64,000 nucleotides of DNA from assembly GCA_001714685.2 (NCBI GenBank), contig MDTP02000003.1:43491-107490 (forward strand), read 5' to 3'. Under the pieces are notes generated by a model. It saw only the letters and a list, made by a program, of their open reading frames with translations, did not search any database and was not told the origin of the DNA. This DNA comes from Methanosarcina sp. Ant1 (GTDB taxonomy: Archaea > Halobacteriota > Methanosarcinia > Methanosarcinales > Methanosarcinaceae). Shown here piece after piece: positions 58,060 through 64,000 of the stretch. A program made the translations under genes and the position numbers. The first letter of the stretch is position 1. Every line of letters begins with the position of its first letter.

Positions 58060-59091
58060 TCAAATATCTCTTTGAGGTGTCAGGTAGCAGCCAGTGCAGA
58101 GTAGGCACATTGTGCGCGATTTATCTACGCAGAGGGATTGTCTGTCAATCATATCCTTCAGCATACCTCCCAGTTTTAAAAGCCGTGCAGCGTCTGGCCG
58201 ATTGATATTTTTCACATTGTTTCTAAGAGAATGAGGGGATATAGGTCTGAGGATCGGAATTATACACCGCCCCGTAAGATGCTCGATACCTTTCCGAACG
58301 GTCTCATCACTTTCCCCAAGACCGATTATGAAGTTCGAAGAGACCCGGTTTCTGCCAAAAATGTTCACTGCGTTTTCGAGCGAATCTAGAACTGTGTGGA
58401 GCGAGAGGTCCGGACAGAAGCGGCGGAAAAGCTCAGGATCCATAGTTTCAACGTTATATTTTACCTCGCACGCCCCTGCGGAGTAAAGCTCTTCTGACGA
58501 GTCTTTTGTGGGGTAAATAGAAACGCCTATTGGGAGATCGTACTCACGTGATAGATGCTTTATAATATCTGCCGCCCTTTTGACTTCTTTTCCTGGAGAA
58601 ACAGCTACACCGCTGGTCAGAGAAATTGCCTTCAGCTCACCTGTAGCATAAGCTTCCGCTACCATCTGCTGAACCTTTTTGCAGCTTTTTATCTCTCCTT
58701 GCATTTTTGGTACAGGGCAGAATTGGCAATCGTATATACACTTCTCAGATAACGTGATGTATGCTTGTTCCGGACAATGGCAGAGTGGACGTTCAAGCAC
58801 ACCCCTGGCAATCACATCATCGCCTTTAATGACGACCACATGTTCATCTTCTGGCACTATACGCAAAGGAGACAAATCATTAATTGTAAGTCTCACCCGT
58901 CTGCTTCCTGATCTGAGAAAAATTGAGGAGCCGCCTGCTCCGGGTACGGCTGTAGCTGTGCTCTTAAATTGATCCGGAAAAAGGGATTTGTCTATCTGAG
59001 CACTACCTATACTTATCAGGTCTGCTTTAATAATGGCGTTCAGTTCGGTTTCCTTAATTGTTTCCATAGTAATACACTTCATGGAAGTCAA
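58060..59091 (-). CDS. Radical SAM protein with extra N- and C-terminal cysteines
   Basis: 343 aa. The SAM-cluster motif CIYDCQFC is at C118, C122 and C125; extra cysteines are CHC at 104-106 and CLLCTGC near the C-terminus, which could hold a second cluster. The core resembles biotin-synthase-like radical SAM enzymes (SLTSGVAVSPGKEVKRAADI, NVETMDPELFRRFCP, SSNFIIGLGESDETV). The substrate is unknown. The start is either the TTG ending at 59091 or the ATG three codons later. The promoter has a TTTAAATA box overlapped by a TTCACAATTGTGAA-type operator, which implies repression by a specific regulator. Confidence 0.82.
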   Translation of the reverse strand: MTSMKCITMETIKETELNAIIKADLISIGSAQIDKSLFPDQFKSTATAVPGAGGSSIFLRSGSRRVRLTINDLSPLRIVPEDEHVVVIKGDDVIARGVLERPLCHCPEQAYITLSEKCIYDCQFCPVPKMQGEIKSCKKVQQMVAEAYATGELKAISLTSGVAVSPGKEVKRAADIIKHLSREYDLPIGVSIYPTKDSSEELYSAGACEVKYNVETMDPELFRRFCPDLSLHTVLDSLENAVNIFGRNRVSSNFIIGLGESDETVRKGIEHLTGRCIIPILRPISPHSLRNNVKNINRPDAARLLKLGGMLKDMIDRQSLCVDKSRTMCLLCTGCYLTPQRDI

Positions 59092-59143
59092 AATACTGCA
59101 GTTTATTTGTTAAGTAAAGTAACTCTGTACCAAAGTAATATTT

Positions 59144-59204
59144 AAATTGTGAACCATGCCTGTTAACAATTGTGAACTATGGAATGGTAACAATTGTGAA
59201 TTTA
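59144..59204. promoter_or_regulatory. Operator cluster upstream of the radical SAM gene
   Basis: Three copies of the dyad lie 23-24 bases apart: a half-site AATTGTGAAC at 59145-59154, GTTAACAATTGTGAAC at 59162-59177 (one mismatch), and GTAACAATTGTGAATT at 59187-59202. The first overlaps the TATA-like TTTAAATA read on the minus strand. The same dyad occurs upstream of the 100-aa gene at 59945-60247. Confidence 0.8.
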
Positions 59205-59429
59205 AAAAGGTTATGATTCTGTCCAATTTAAAGAAGAACATGCGTATTTAAGGTCGTAAGTGATGAAATTATTTTACTCAAAAAATTGAAAATTTTCAGG
59301 ATCCTTATAAGTAAAAATAAAGGTGAGAGTAGGTGAGGACACTGTGTCAACAAAGTACTTTCAGACCAAATTAAAAATTCAGGTGTATATTAAAGTTTGA
59401 TACAGTTTACATAAAAAAGCAGTTTTAAC

Positions 59430-59651
59430 TCATACTGCAAGAAGCTTATTTACAGGCCTTTTTATTTCGTAAAGACTCTGACGTGAGTCAATGAAATAAA
59501 AACGTTCCATTAAAATCTCTTCTTCCTTTAGCCTGTTTATTGCATATCTGACTGTGCGTGAAGGAAGTATTGTTTCACGAATTATCTCTTTTTGTGTCAT
59601 CTGCCCTTTTGTCTCAAGAGTTTTAAATACTAACTTTGCCGATGGAGGCAA
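59430..59651 (-). CDS. Small winged-helix DNA-binding protein
   Basis: At least 73 aa: PPSAKLVFKTLETKGQMTQK, EIIRETILPSRTVRYAINRL, KEEEILMERFYFIDSRQSLY is a complete winged helix (MarR/ArsR-like; recognition helix SRTVRYAINRLK) as in small archaeal regulators. The TTG ending at 59651 is the only canonical start. The homologous-looking reading continues upstream (VENGSLNDISYEKLEKL) to a TGA, without ATG or GTG, so the true start is unclear, or a mutation removed it. Lying between two genes with the shared operator, it is the natural candidate for the regulator. Confidence 0.75.
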   Translation of the reverse strand: MPPSAKLVFKTLETKGQMTQKEIIRETILPSRTVRYAINRLKEEEILMERFYFIDSRQSLYEIKRPVNKLLAV

Positions 59652-59944
59652 CTTTTCAAGTTTTTCGTAGCTTATGTCATTTAACGATCCATTTTCAACA
59701 AAAACGATCCCTCATAGTGAATCACCATTACCATAGAAGAGTTCTTTATTTTTAAACCTTTTGTCTCAAATTTCACAAATGAGCACAAAAGTGTTAATCC
59801 TATACCCTATAAAGCAAAAATAGCCTTTTTTCCAAGTGTATATTAACACAATTGTATCATCCAGTATCTCAAATTGAGAAACCCCACGAAAATAGCTAAA
59901 GGGATTTTTCTCTCAAATACGGAAAAACCTAAAAGATGATTTGT

Positions 59945-60247
59945 TTAGGTAGTAACAATAAGATCAAATGTCCCATCCATACACGAAACTACAAAGTCAT
60001 GGAAATGTTTCATATTATCCGACATCTCTTCGTAGATCGAATTAGAAACATATATGGTTATATGGGGTTTTCTGTCTGGATTTTTTTTAAGTTCAAGGTA
60101 AAGATCCTTAAAAATTTCTATTAGAGTTTTCAGATTAATACGTCTGATTATTCTGATATGCCCCGCACCCTCCGAATCGATCATAGTTCGGTAACTCTTG
60201 TTTTGTTTAAGATTTAGGTCACTTAATCCCATTATTCTTACCGTCAT
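59945..60247 (-). CDS. Hypothetical protein (100 aa)
   Basis: 100 aa, mixed alpha/beta: TVRIMGLSDLNLKQNKSYRT, then a beta strand HIRIIRRI, an amphipathic helix (LKTLIEIFKDLYLELKKN), HITIYVSNSIYEEMSD, and a last strand FDLIVTT. I recognise no family. The promoter carries two perfect TTCACAATTGTGAA palindromes 29 bases apart, so it belongs to the same regulon as the radical SAM gene. Start is the ATG ending at 60247 with no strong Shine-Dalgarno. Confidence 0.6.
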   Translation of the reverse strand: MTVRIMGLSDLNLKQNKSYRTMIDSEGAGHIRIIRRINLKTLIEIFKDLYLELKKNPDRKPHITIYVSNSIYEEMSDNMKHFHDFVVSCMDGTFDLIVTT

Positions 60248-60284
60248 ATATGATTTTTCTATCCTGGAGCACAGTAACTCATAA

Positions 60285-60330
60285 GTTCACAATTGTGAAC
60301 TATCTTAATCCAAATTCACAATTGTGAATT
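60285..60330. promoter_or_regulatory. Two perfect palindromic operators upstream of the 100-aa gene
   Basis: GTTCACAATTGTGAAC (60285-60300) and AATTCACAATTGTGAATT (60313-60330) are exact palindromes with centres 29 bases apart. They lie 38-83 bases upstream of the start codon and downstream of a TATA-like TTTTTATAACTT read on the minus strand (about 60345-60355), a position suited to repression. Confidence 0.85.
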
Positions 60331-60518
60331 GCCCTTATTACTTAAGTTATAAAAAGGTTGTGTCCCATACTTGGCTCGAAAAATACAATTGCATATTCAA
60401 ATTTCAAAATTTCGGACCTATTCAGGTTCAGATCTTATATCTTAGAGAGAAAGTAAAGTTCAAAATTGCAGTAACTTGTGAGTCAACTTTGCCTTATATA
60501 GTACTAAAGAAAAATTAC

Positions 60519-60609
60519 GGTTCTTCGTTGTTTTGTGTGGATATCCTCATAAAAACCAACCCGCTCTTGAATTGAAAATCATCTTATCCATAGAGAATGA
60601 CGAAGAGCC
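60519..60609. mobile_element. Inverted-repeat element family B with 8-bp target-site duplication
   Basis: The third 91-bp copy (GGTTCTTCGTTGTTTTGTGT...GAATGACGAAGAGCC) is flanked by AAAATTAC on both sides (60511-60518 and 60610-60617), a perfect 8-bp target-site duplication. Confidence 0.88.
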
Positions 60610-60799
60610 AAAATTACTGATAAAAAAGATTCCAAAAAGAAATCATTTGGAATAAAACAATTATTATTTGCAAAGGAAGTGGATGAAATGCCTACATGCA
60701 CAGATAAGTGGTAAGTTCATAGTTAAAAACTATAAGTTCGAAAACTCCTGCTGTATATAAAGTTTACAACAGAAGTTCAAGAAACGAATTTTAAGTATT

Positions 60800-61714
60800 T
60801 CATGCTTCCGAGCTTATTTGCGTAATTCCTTCAATGCTGCTTCTTTTCACTTCCCCTTTATGTTCATACACATGTTCACGCTCTCTGAGGAGTATGTCTG
60901 ACCATCCTTCAGCCCATATTTTGAGTTCTTCGGACTCCAGAGGTGCAGGAACATATTTCTGGTCATTGTTTAAAACACCTCTCGCAAGGCTTCTGTATAA
61001 TTCAGCCTGCTCCGATTCAGGTGCATGTTCTACTACTGTCTTACCCCTTAGCTCACTTCTCGTAACATCAAGAGAACGAGGTACATATCCTGCAATCGTT
61101 GTCTTAGTCTGTTTTGCAAAGTCGTTTATTATCTCTCTTTGAATCTGCTGGTTCATTGAATTTGCAATTATTCCGCTAAACAGTGCACCGCCGTTGTTTG
61201 CATATTTCCTTATTCCTTTAAAAAGATTGTTTGCTGCATATACTGCCATGAAATCAGATGATGCAACAGTGTAGACCTGTTCTGCAAGACCTTCACGGAT
61301 AGGAATTGAAAATCCTCCACAAACAACGTCCCCGAGAACATCATAGATTACGACATCCGGTTTGAACTCCTGAAATACGTTTTTTTGTCTTAAGAGCTCT
61401 ATCGCAGTAATAATTCCCCTGCCGGCACATCCCACTCCAGGCTCTGGCCCACCTGCTTCTACACAAAGGATTCCATTGAAGCCCTCATAGACAATGTCAC
61501 TAATTTCAATTCTCTTCCCACTCCTTAAAGCATCGAGGACTGAAGGAATCGACTTTCCTCCTCTCAGATTATTTGTGGAGTCACTTTTTGGATCACAGCC
61601 AATCTGCATTACTGTAAGACCCAGGTCAGAAAGCGCTGCTGAAAGGTTTGAAGAAGTAGTCGATTTTCCGATTCCTCCTTTTCCGTAAATCGCGATGTTT
61701 CGTGCTTTTGTCAT
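60800..61714 (-). CDS. NifH-like (nitrogenase-reductase family) iron-sulfur ATPase
   Basis: 304 aa. The P-loop is GKGGIGKS (residues 11-18), the cluster cysteines are C96 ([13 protein letters not shown]) and C132 (DVVCGGF), and the switch region [11 protein letters not shown] is intact, so an ATP-driven [4Fe-4S] electron donor is expected. It diverges from nitrogenase NifH ([13 protein letters not shown]) and has a C-terminal extension of about 40 residues ([20 protein letters not shown]). No NifD/NifK or CfbD-like partner lies in the window. It could serve F430 synthesis (CfbC), or an unknown reductase. A TATA-like CTTATAAATTG lies about 35 bases upstream of the start; hgcC is divergent. Confidence 0.82.
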   Translation of the reverse strand: MTKARNIAIYGKGGIGKSTTSSNLSAALSDLGLTVMQIGCDPKSDSTNNLRGGKSIPSVLDALRSGKRIEISDIVYEGFNGILCVEAGGPEPGVGCAGRGIITAIELLRQKNVFQEFKPDVVIYDVLGDVVCGGFSIPIREGLAEQVYTVASSDFMAVYAANNLFKGIRKYANNGGALFSGIIANSMNQQIQREIINDFAKQTKTTIAGYVPRSLDVTRSELRGKTVVEHAPESEQAELYRSLARGVLNNDQKYVPAPLESEELKIWAEGWSDILLREREHVYEHKGEVKRSSIEGITQISSEA

Positions 61715-61985
61715 TTCATCACATACGGAAAAACAAACAAATACAATTTATAAGCTTACACTTCAGCAATAATTGACACTGAAATTCTGTTTTTCTTAAT
61801 TTTGCGGCAAAAATTCCCCCAATTTCTCTCTAAATATAATGATTTTTGAATAACGGATTGAGTTTTTGATCGTGAAACAAAATCCTAAAACCACATACTT
61901 GAGAATGAAATGAGTTTTTGGATAAGCTCAAAAATATAATTTCATTAATGGGATTTTTAATTTGCATTTATAAAATTTTTCTGAT

Positions 61986-62016
61986 TTTTCTGATTTATCA
62001 GAAAAGTATAAATTTA
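61986..62016 (+). promoter_or_regulatory. hgc promoter: dyad overlapping BRE, TATA box
   Basis: TTTTCTGAT-TT-ATCAGAAAA (61986-62005) is a perfect inverted repeat with two-base spacer; a further direct half-site TTTTTCTGAT precedes it (about 61976-61985). The dyad's right arm overlaps the BRE (GAAAAG, 62001-62006), which is followed by the TATA box GTATAAATTTA (62006-62016). The expected transcription start is about ten bases before the hgcC start codon. A protein bound here would block TFB. Confidence 0.75.
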
Positions 62017-62046
62017 TGGAAAACTCATATTATTATGAGGATTCAA

Positions 62047-62337
62047 ATGACCAAAAAGAAGACTATTGATGAAGTGTGTAACCCTGATGGATCACCATGT
62101 GGATGCAACTTGGGTTCGGGATACAAGGTCGAGGCAGTTCTTAGTGTGGATGAAAGAGGACAGATGGTACTCCCGAAAGATGTGCGGGAGAAAGCTGGTA
62201 TCAATACCGGGAGTAAGCTCGCTTTGATCAGCTGGGAGAAGGAAGGTAGTATCTGCTGCCTCGCTCTCATAAAGGTCGAGACCCTCAGCGGAATGGTAAA
62301 AGAGGTGCTTGATCCGCTAATGAAGGATAACGATTAA
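62047..62337 (+). CDS. hgcC: HgcC-like SpoVT/AbrB-domain protein of the mercury methylation cluster
   Basis: 96 aa. A short Cys-rich N-terminus (DEVCNPDGSPCGCNLG) precedes a SpoVT/AbrB swapped-hairpin DNA-binding domain (KVEAVLSVDERGQMVLPKDVREKAG), then a short beta part with two cysteines (SICCLALIK) and a helix. Proteins of this type lie next to hgcA in many mercury methylators. GAGGA is five bases before the ATG 62047; the frame runs further upstream, but that part overlaps the promoter. It may act as autoregulator through the dyad at the promoter. The hgcA start follows after nine bases. Confidence 0.85.
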   Translation: MTKKKTIDEVCNPDGSPCGCNLGSGYKVEAVLSVDERGQMVLPKDVREKAGINTGSKLALISWEKEGSICCLALIKVETLSGMVKEVLDPLMKDND

Positions 62338-62346
62338 ATAAAGTAG

Positions 62347-63489
62347 ATGGGTCATATGGACAATAATAAAACTAATAAGACTACTGGTTCATCGAAGACT
62401 GCCGATTCATCGTGCTCATGCACACCAAAATCGGATGCACAGCCATGCAACTGTTTGACTGACAATATTCCAAGATTTTCCGCAATCCCTACGATCAAAA
62501 GTATACCCACGTCTGAGATCCGTACGACCACAGGTAAACTCACGTTTGCCGATAGGCTCGATCACTTCCTTGCTCGATGGGGTGCGAACCGGATGGGACA
62601 TATCGTAAAGCCTGGCCTTTATCGGCTCGGGAACCCAACACCTGATTCACTTGTTTTCGTTTCGGCAAACTACACGCTGAGTTTTGACGCAGTTCGTTCC
62701 TCACTTGCAGGCACTGATTGTTATATTCTTGTTCTGGACACAAAAGGAATTAACGTCTGGTGCGCTGCAGGTAAGGGTACATTTGGAACAAAAGAACTTG
62801 TGCGGCGTATAGGATCTTCAGGACTTGCCAACGTTGTCCGGCATCGAACTCTTATCTTGCCACAGCTTTCCGCTCCGGGAATTTCGGCATATGAAGTGAA
62901 GCACCAGTCCGGTTTTTTGGTGGAATACGGCCCTGTCCGTGCTAGCGACCTTCCAGAATATCTAAAAACACGGAAGGCAACGCCTGAAATGCGCAAGGTC
63001 CAATTCCCAATGAAAGACAGACTAGTGCTCACCCCTGTGGAACTTGTCCATGTAATATTGCCGACAATTGCTGCTGCCGTTCTTCTCTATTTCCTTGCAG
63101 GCCCTCTTGCAGCCCTGGCTGCGATCACAACAATCCTTGCAGGAACCGTATTCTTCCCAGCTCTACTTCCATTCATCCCCACGCATGATTTCAGTACTAA
63201 AGGGTTAATTCTGGGAGGAATTGTTGCTATTCCCTTCGCAGTTGCCTTTGCGACAAATTCTACAATGCCCCTCTGGGAGAATGCCCTGATATCACTGGTT
63301 TTCCTTCTGATTATGCCAGCCTTGATAGCATACTTAGCCCTTAACTTTACGGGATGCACAACCTTTACTTCAAGAACTGGGGTCAAAAAAGAAATTTTCC
63401 GATATGTACCTATCATGGCACTTATGTTAGGTTCCGGAATTATAATCTCAATTCTACTGGGGGTAATCGAGTTCATGAAGGTGATCTAA
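62347..63489 (+). CDS. hgcA: Corrinoid protein HgcA (mercury methylation)
   Basis: 380 aa. The diagnostic cap-helix motif N136-V-W-C139-A-A-G-K143 lies in a corrinoid-binding domain related to CdhD/CFeSP; C139 is the expected lower cobalt ligand. Before it, ANRMGHIVKPGLYRLGNPTP and VSANYTLSFDAVRSSL match the family. After residue 230 there are about five membrane helices (roughly 232-252, 254-272, 285-303, 310-332, 353-375) with the typical FTGCTTFTSRTGVKKE loop. HgcA carries a methyl group to Hg(II), giving methylmercury. The Cys-rich N-terminus (SSCSCTPKSDAQPCNC) is notable. The start may be 62347 or the ATG at 62356. hgcB starts on the base after its stop. Confidence 0.93.
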   Translation: MGHMDNNKTNKTTGSSKTADSSCSCTPKSDAQPCNCLTDNIPRFSAIPTIKSIPTSEIRTTTGKLTFADRLDHFLARWGANRMGHIVKPGLYRLGNPTPDSLVFVSANYTLSFDAVRSSLAGTDCYILVLDTKGINVWCAAGKGTFGTKELVRRIGSSGLANVVRHRTLILPQLSAPGISAYEVKHQSGFLVEYGPVRASDLPEYLKTRKATPEMRKVQFPMKDRLVLTPVELVHVILPTIAAAVLLYFLAGPLAALAAITTILAGTVFFPALLPFIPTHDFSTKGLILGGIVAIPFAVAFATNSTMPLWENALISLVFLLIMPALIAYLALNFTGCTTFTSRTGVKKEIFRYVPIMALMLGSGIIISILLGVIEFMKVI

Positions 63490-63822
63490 ATGTTTGATTC
63501 TTATCTTGAGAATACGCTCCAGTATCATCCGGACAGGTGCATCAACTGCCGGCGCTGTACGCAGGTCTGTCCACATGGAGTTTTTGCCGAAGGAAAAGAA
63601 CATGTTGAACTCATACAGCCATCTGCATGTATGGAATGTGGAGCATGTGCTCTGAATTGCCCCGTCCAGGCAATAGAAGTGAAGAGCGGTGTAGGCTGTG
63701 CATGGGCAATGATAAGCGCAGCACTCAAAGGTAAAAGTTTGGATAGTGGAGAATGTGGATGCGGAGGAGAAGCGAGTGTCTGTTGTGGCGAGCGTGCAGA
63801 GAAACCATCCTGTAATCGGTAG
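63490..63822 (+). CDS. hgcB: HgcB, 2[4Fe-4S] ferredoxin of mercury methylation
   Basis: 110 aa. Two CxxCxxCxxxC clusters (C17, C20, C23, C27 and C47, C50, C53, C57) are followed by the HgcB-specific conserved cysteine C70 in SGVGCAWAMI and a Cys-rich tail (C89, C91, C98, C99, C108) where HgcB usually carries a terminal Cys pair. HgcB reduces the HgcA corrinoid and is thought to handle Hg(II). AAGGTGATC directly precedes the ATG, which lies immediately after the hgcA stop. Confidence 0.93.
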   Translation: MFDSYLENTLQYHPDRCINCRRCTQVCPHGVFAEGKEHVELIQPSACMECGACALNCPVQAIEVKSGVGCAWAMISAALKGKSLDSGECGCGGEASVCCGERAEKPSCNR

Positions 63823-63940
63823 CAGTAAGAGAGTTGGTTTTAATATTCGTACCGTCTTTGTAAGTAGCCGTCAAAGTGATAACTTTAGCGGGCATCGTCA
63901 CGGTAGTGGTAGAAGAAGTATTACTAGTACCTTGACAATT
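63823..63940 (-). pseudogene. Fragment of a repeat-type surface protein
   Basis: The minus strand reads GTSNTSSTTTVTMPAKVITL then TATYKDGTNIKTNSLTAT with no stops in between. The TVTMPAK-ITLTATYKD pattern is the end of a beta-type repeat found in large bacterial and archaeal surface proteins. There is no start codon and the reading is broken upstream by stops, so it seems a gene remnant. Extent beyond 63940 is unclear. Confidence 0.45.
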
Positions 63941-64000
63941 TAATTATGAAACATAATATTTGGACAGCTTCTCATCTGCAGTCTTCTTTGTAAACTTCCA

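Noticed and set aside
60800..61714. True nitrogenase reductase (nifH)
   Set aside because: Cluster cysteines and P-loop fit, but the sequence is divergent, has an extension and no nifD/nifK nearby; called NifH-like only.
61918..62046. N-terminal extension of HgcC with a hydrophobic segment
   Set aside because: The stretch overlaps the promoter dyad, BRE and TATA box, and a good ribosome site points to the ATG at 62047.

Overview
The window looks like a Methanosarcina chromosome, or a very close relative. The evidence is A+T-rich intergenic DNA, short Shine-Dalgarno motifs of the GGTGATC type, several TTG starts, and methanogen genes: mfnB (methanofuran), mtd (F420-dependent methylene-H4MPT dehydrogenase), tgtA (archaeosine), a thermosome subunit, and disaggregatase-type beta-helix proteins. 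I found no rRNA, tRNA, CRISPR array or complete transposase.

Region 1 (1-17.6 kb) is a surface-polysaccharide locus. It holds an acyltransferase tail, a sugar-nucleotide epimerase, UDP-glucose dehydrogenase, a DUF354 glycosyltransferase-like protein, two paralogous polysaccharide deacetylases, GT2 and GT4 glycosyltransferases, a FemAB/BioF2-type acyltransferase, a Wzx-type flippase, a GT-C-like membrane protein and a two-domain GT2 protein. Region 2 (18-30.5 kb) carries three secreted parallel beta-helix proteins related to disaggregatase (one clearly broken), a third deacetylase, another large membrane protein and long, repeat-rich non-coding stretches. Together these regions suggest synthesis and remodelling of a methanochondroitin-like matrix.

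Region 3 (30.6-47.5 kb) is housekeeping: mfnB with a divergent HisA-like gene, tmk, DUF166, DUF2111, mtd, serB with a coiled-coil gene, a ubiA - geranylgeranyl-reductase-like - radical SAM operon (candidate methanophenazine tailoring), tgtA, a PK_C-domain protein, PAC2 + DUF473, and a thermosome subunit.

Region 4 (47.5-64 kb) is accessory. It has a decapitated glycosyltransferase, hybrid cluster protein, MscS, a DedA/YqaA protein, a larE gene broken by a 213-bp element, a cysteine desulfurase-like gene with fdhD, an ABC-ATPase remnant, a radical SAM gene, a small winged-helix gene and an unknown 100-aa gene. The radical SAM and 100-aa genes share a palindromic operator. A NifH-like gene without a NifD/K partner follows, then hgcC-hgcA-hgcB, the genes of microbial mercury methylation. 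The hgc cluster has its own promoter with a dyad overlapping the BRE. It is the most striking content of the window.

Three families of short inverted-repeat elements (six, three and two copies) and a 213-217-bp element (two copies) are scattered through the window. Two insertions keep perfect 8-bp target-site duplications, and two elements sit inside or against broken genes.
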